Of a stretch of 64,000 nt of DNA, positions 60,829-64,000 are shown one piece after another. Positions within the stretch are counted from its first letter, which is position 1; the number at the start of each line of letters is the position of its first letter. Source of the stretch: Nonomuraea sediminis. Lineage in GTDB: Bacteria > Actinomycetota > Actinomycetes > Streptosporangiales > Streptosporangiaceae. Location of the stretch: contig NZ_JAHDTI010000002.1 in assembly GCF_018531495.1 (NCBI RefSeq), positions 806,001 to 870,000 of the forward strand, written 5' to 3'. The notes under the pieces were generated by a model, which searched no databases, was not told the DNA's origin, and saw nothing but the letters and a program-made list of their open reading frames with translations. Position numbers and translations under genes: made by a program.

Positions 60829-63681
60829 TCAGTGCTGAGCCATATCCACAAACCTGCTGTAGTGACCCTGAAACGCCACCGTCACCGTGGCCGTGGGCCC
60901 ATTACGATGCTTGGCCACGATCAAGTCCGCCTCCCCAGCCCGAGGCGACTCCCGCTCGTACGCATCCTCCCGATGCAACAGGATGACCATGTCGGCATCC
61001 TGCTCGATGCTGCCCGACTCGCGAAGGTCGCTCACCGCTGGGCGTTTGTCGGTGCGTTGTTCGGGGCCTCGGTTGAGCTGGGAGATGGCGATGACGGGGA
61101 CCTCGAGCTCCTTGGCCAGCAGCTTGATGGCTCGGGAGATCTCCGAGACCTCGTTCTGGCGGCTCTCGGTCTTCTTGGGCGAGCTCATCAGCTGCAGGTA
61201 GTCGATCACGACGAAGCGCAGGTCGTTACGCTGCTTGAGGCGGCGGCACTTGGCGCGGATCTCCATCATCGACATGTTCGGCGAGTCGTCGATGAACAGC
61301 GGCGCCTCGGCCACCTCACTCATCCGCCGCGCCAGCCGCGTCCAGTCGTCATCACCCATCATCCCGGACCGCATGGCGTGCAACGCCACCCGAGCCTCAG
61401 CCGACAGCAGACGCATGGTGATCTCGTTACGCGACATCTCCAGCGAGAAGATAACGGTCGTCATCCCATGCTTGATAGCCGCCGACCTGGCAAAATCCAG
61501 CCCCAGGGTGCTGTTGTGCGTCGGGATGCAGGTTCTGCCGGCCAGGTACATGTGGTCGGCGTTGTCCACCTCGACGCAGCGGACGGGCCGCGAGGCGATC
61601 GGCCTGACGTCGACGATGTACCGAACCATGGTCGAGGCCGCGGCGACGGCCACCTGCCGCTCCGCCTTGCGCCCCAGCCGGAACACCTTGTCGGCGGTCG
61701 TAAAGTTGATCATGTAGCAGGTGGACGATTCCTGGGTTCGCCCCCGGACGGGTTTCGTGCGCATGGTGGCCCGATAGCCGAGGCTCAGGATCAGCTCGTG
61801 TACGTCCTCGGCGAGCCTCCTGTTGGTGACCGCGAACTGGATCTGCCCCGCGGTGCTGACGTACCCGTCGGTGTCCAGCAGGCCCGCCAGCAGGGCACGC
61901 CGCTGTGCCGCCGACGCGCGGAGGTAGCTCCGCGGTATGTGCTTGTCGCCGAGCACCCCCAGCGTCCGCAGGACGGCCTTGACGGTCCCGTGATGGTCGC
62001 GGCATGGCTGGCAACGTCGCAGGCCGCTGGACGGCGCGCCGCAATCGGGACGGGTCGGCGCGGGTACGGGAGCCGAGACGAAGCGGGCCTTGCCGCCACA
62101 CGTCCGTCCACAGGTGCGCACCTGCGAGGTGGCGGGGGTGAAGCGCGCTCCGCATACGGCGCAGGAGCGAGGAGCGGGTTCTGGCTCGGCGAAAGCGAGC
62201 TGGTAGGTGATCCCGTCCGCCACTCGGGTGACCCGCAGTTCTTCGGCCTCGAGGTTCGCCAGGATCTCGGCGTCCATGGAGGTGATCCGAGCCTCCTGGG
62301 TGGCGCCGTCGCCCAGCCAGGCGCCCAGGACGTACGGGGACAGGGGGAGGTCGCCCTCCTCCAGGTCGAAGGGGGCCGCTACGGCGACGGCGTGGTTCGG
62401 TCGCTGGTCGGCCGACACGCAGCGGAGGGTGGCGGCGATCTCCTCGGTGGTGACGATGTCGGAGTGCCGCGCTGTCGTCGCGGCGTTCTTGGGCCTGCCT
62501 ACGCGCTCGAGCAGGGCGCCCAGCAGCCTGGCGGCCGGATACGCGGGAGCGCTTCTACCGCTCGTCGGGCCCGTCGCGGTCTGGGGGATGCGGTCGAGTG
62601 CGGGGATCGTCCGCTGGACCGTGTGCAGGACGTGGCGGAACTCCTCGCCCACCTCGCTCAGGGCTTGGCGATGGGTGATCAGGCGGTCGGGAGTGATCAG
62701 CGATCGGGCATGGGCCTGCCCGACCCGTTCGATCGCGTCGGCGGGCCAGTAGTACGTCCGCTTGTGCTCCTGCGCTTGGCGGCGGGCGGCGCGGGTGGTG
62801 GTGCGCCACTGGTGGTGGGCGTCGGCGACGATGACCGTGCCGTCGCTGAATTCGACCTCGTAGCACGGCCTGCCGTGCATGACCTCCGTGGCGGCGACGA
62901 CGCGGGTGGGCTTGCCGTCGGCGCCGATGAGGTGGTCACCGACCTGCACCTCTCCCATCGTGGTCCAGCCGGACGGCGTCGGCAGCGGGGTGTCCAGAGC
63001 GAGCGCCTTGCCGATGGCGGGGCGGGCGGCCACGACGATCATCTGGCCGGGGTGGAGGCCGTTGGTCAGTTGGTCGAGGTCCTGGAAGCCGGTGGGGACG
63101 CCGACCATCTGGCCGCCTCGGCTGCCGATGGCCTCGAGTTCGTCGAGGGCGCCGGGCATGATGTCCGAGAGCGGGGCGTAGTCCTCCGAGGTGCGGCGTT
63201 CGGTGACCTTGTAGATTTCCGCCTGGGCGCGGTCTACCAGGTCGTCGACCTCTTCGTTGTTGCCGCCGTAGCCGAAGGAGACGATGCGCGTGCCCGCTTC
63301 GATGAGGCGGCGCAGGATCGCCTGCTCGCGGACGATCTTGGCGTAGTAGCCGGCGTTGGCCGCGGTGGGGACGACGGCCGTGAGCGTGTGGAGGTAGGCG
63401 GCGCCGCCCACGCGGGCCATCTCGCCGCGCTTCTGCAGTTCGTCGAAGACGGTGACGGCGTCGGCCGGCTCGCCCCTGCCGTACAGGTCGGTGATGATGT
63501 CGTAGATCATCTGGTGGGCGGGGCGGTAGAAGTCGTCGGAGCGCAGGATCTCGACCACGTCGGCGATCGCGTCCTTGGACAGCAGCATGCCGCCCAGCAC
63601 GGACTGCTCCGCCTCGATGTTGTTGGGTGGGGTGCGCTCGAAGCCTGGGCCTCCGCCGCCCTCTTCTTCCATACTGCTCAC
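60829..63681 (-). CDS. dnaB: Replicative DNA helicase DnaB with class 3 intein
   Basis: A 950-codon gene; the spliced helicase would have 452 residues. N-terminal domain (PPNNIEAEQSVLGGMLLS) and RecA-like C-terminal ATPase (IFSLEMSRNEITMRLL, VVIDYLQLM, EQDADMVILLHREDAY) are typical. The P-loop is interrupted: ARPAIGK is followed by a 498-residue intein and resumes STLGLDFARS. The helicase unwinds DNA at the fork. GTG 63681 has GAGGGGG about five bases upstream; ATG 63672 is an alternative. Splicing must occur for activity because the intein sits between the Walker A Lys and Ser. Confidence 0.95.
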   Translation of the reverse strand: MSSMEEEGGGGPGFERTPPNNIEAEQSVLGGMLLSKDAIADVVEILRSDDFYRPAHQMIYDIITDLYGRGEPADAVTVFDELQKRGEMARVGGAAYLHTLTAVVPTAANAGYYAKIVREQAILRRLIEAGTRIVSFGYGGNNEEVDDLVDRAQAEIYKVTERRTSEDYAPLSDIMPGALDELEAIGSRGGQMVGVPTGFQDLDQLTNGLHPGQMIVVAARPAIGKALALDTPLPTPSGWTTMGEVQVGDHLIGADGKPTRVVAATEVMHGRPCYEVEFSDGTVIVADAHHQWRTTTRAARRQAQEHKRTYYWPADAIERVGQAHARSLITPDRLITHRQALSEVGEEFRHVLHTVQRTIPALDRIPQTATGPTSGRSAPAYPAARLLGALLERVGRPKNAATTARHSDIVTTEEIAATLRCVSADQRPNHAVAVAAPFDLEEGDLPLSPYVLGAWLGDGATQEARITSMDAEILANLEAEELRVTRVADGITYQLAFAEPEPAPRSCAVCGARFTPATSQVRTCGRTCGGKARFVSAPVPAPTRPDCGAPSSGLRRCQPCRDHHGTVKAVLRTLGVLGDKHIPRSYLRASAAQRRALLAGLLDTDGYVSTAGQIQFAVTNRRLAEDVHELILSLGYRATMRTKPVRGRTQESSTCYMINFTTADKVFRLGRKAERQVAVAAASTMVRYIVDVRPIASRPVRCVEVDNADHMYLAGRTCIPTHNSTLGLDFARSAAIKHGMTTVIFSLEMSRNEITMRLLSAEARVALHAMRSGMMGDDDWTRLARRMSEVAEAPLFIDDSPNMSMMEIRAKCRRLKQRNDLRFVVIDYLQLMSSPKKTESRQNEVSEISRAIKLLAKELEVPVIAISQLNRGPEQRTDKRPAVSDLRESGSIEQDADMVILLHREDAYERESPRAGEADLIVAKHRNGPTATVTVAFQGHYSRFVDMAQH
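61513..63006 (-). other. DnaB intein (class 3, LAGLIDADG endonuclease-bearing)
   Basis: 498 codons inserted in the Walker A motif. It begins ALALDTPLPTPSGW, without an N-terminal Cys or Ser, and ends IPTHN before the extein Ser. The WCT set of class 3 inteins is present: Trp in ADAHHQW (block B), Cys in VRCVEVDNADHMYLAG (block F), Thr in IPTHN (block G). A DOD endonuclease lies in the middle, with motifs LGAWLGDG and LAGLLDTDG. Between them is a Cys-rich insert (CAVCGARF, TCGRTCGG, PDCG, RRCQPC) that could bind zinc. Confidence 0.9.
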
Positions 63682-63778
63682 CGCGCCCCCTCGAACCTTG
63701 CAGGCGGTCGCACCACCCCCACTTGTAGCCGACCGGGGTGACAGTTTGGCGGGTTCTCGTCGGGACGGCAACGAGGGT

Positions 63779-63910
63779 TGTGGACAACCCTGTGGCCAAG
63801 CTGTGCACTATCGCGTCCAGGGTGTGAAAGCTCTGTGGAAGAGCCTGGGGATAACTCGGAAACTGTTTCCACAAACCCTTGCCGACCTGGGAAAAGTCTG
63901 TCCACCTCCT
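63779..63910. promoter_or_regulatory. Cluster of DnaA-box-like sequences upstream of dnaB
   Basis: A perfect actinobacterial DnaA box TTGTCCACA (minus strand, 63779-63787) is followed by TGTGGCCAA (63791-63799) and TGGGGATAA (63846-63854), each one mismatch from the consensus complement, and weaker TCCAC-containing words near 63868 and 63902. They lie 100-230 bases upstream of dnaB, in a region without genes (63682-63973). Confidence 0.55.
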
Positions 63911-63962
63911 GTGGAGGAAAGAAAGTGGACCCCGGAGTGACCGACACGCCGAGTAATGCCCA

Positions 63963-63982
63963 TAATGGGTAAATGCCCATTA
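63963..63982. promoter_or_regulatory. Inverted repeat at start of the rightward gene
   Basis: TAATGGG (63963-63969) and CCCATTA (63976-63982), perfect seven-base arms with a six-base spacer, spanning a CATAAT -10-like box (63961-63966) and the ATG at 63974. Possible operator. Confidence 0.4.
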
Positions 63983-64000
63983 CCCGCCAAGACAGGGAGA
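63974..64000 (+). CDS. Start of a gene cut by the window edge (possibly MATE transporter)
   Basis: ATG at 63974 begins MPITRQDRE and runs off the window. CATAAT ends seven bases upstream, so a leaderless mRNA is likely. In related actinomycetes a MATE (DinF-like) efflux gene starting with a similar TRxDRE sequence lies divergent from dnaB; nine codons are too few to be sure. Confidence 0.35.

Overview
The window is high-GC DNA with actinobacterial gene content: an AfsR/SARP-type STAND regulator, DUF574-type methyltransferase, F420/LLM-type oxidoreductase, SoxR, several TetR/GntR/XRE regulators, a dnaX-ybaB-recR-lysC-asd neighbourhood, GTG/TTG starts and many promoters that read as leaderless. 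A filamentous actinomycete of the Streptosporangiales (Nonomuraea-like) is the best guess; the genus is inference.

Layout. 0-15.7 kb is a mixed region: truncated STAND regulator, methyltransferase, 2-hydroxyacid dehydrogenase, TetR/GNAT pair, HxlR regulator, SURF1, tyrosine phosphatase, amidohydrolase, amidase plus LLM oxidoreductase, membrane proteins and a secreted M15-like peptidase. 16.3-26.2 kb is conserved housekeeping: asd-lysC, DUF5063, recR, ybaB, dnaX with a greatly enlarged low-complexity tail, the small SRP RNA and tRNA-Ser(GGA). A GAF-domain regulator sits between dnaX and ybaB. 26.6-35.7 kb holds a glycosyltransferase, a WXG100-like protein with a probable frameshift, a LysE exporter, two tandem zinc metallopeptidases, a polysaccharide deacetylase, tRNA-Ser(CGA), tadA with two associated proteins, and upp. 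35.8-52.9 kb holds small membrane proteins, XRE/GntR/MarR/SoxR regulators, a sliding-clamp gene outside the dnaA context, an ABC exporter, two NarL-type two-component systems and a GtrA-like protein.

The most distinctive part is 53.4-60.8 kb, next to dnaB. It encodes a thymidylate-kinase-like P-loop protein, a MazG-like pyrophosphohydrolase, an acyl-carrier-like protein, an XRE repressor with an ImmA/IrrE protease, a thymidylate-synthase-like enzyme, a protein resembling the helical domain of 5-hydroxymethyl-dU DNA kinases, and a small RHH-like protein, followed by tnsA and a truncated tnsB. These parts fit a chromosomally encoded DNA-base hypermodification module: make 5-hydroxymethyl-dUMP, phosphorylate it, edit the nucleotide pool, then act on the base in DNA. 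The carrier protein suggests an acyl or aminoacyl decoration. The pathway is inferred from family membership and gene order.

The window closes with dnaB, which carries a class 3 intein in its P-loop, a cluster of DnaA-box-like sites upstream of it, and the first codons of a divergent gene. A family of inverted-repeat intergenic elements occurs at three convergent gene junctions (about 2.1-2.5, 15.7-16.3 and 38.7-38.9 kb).
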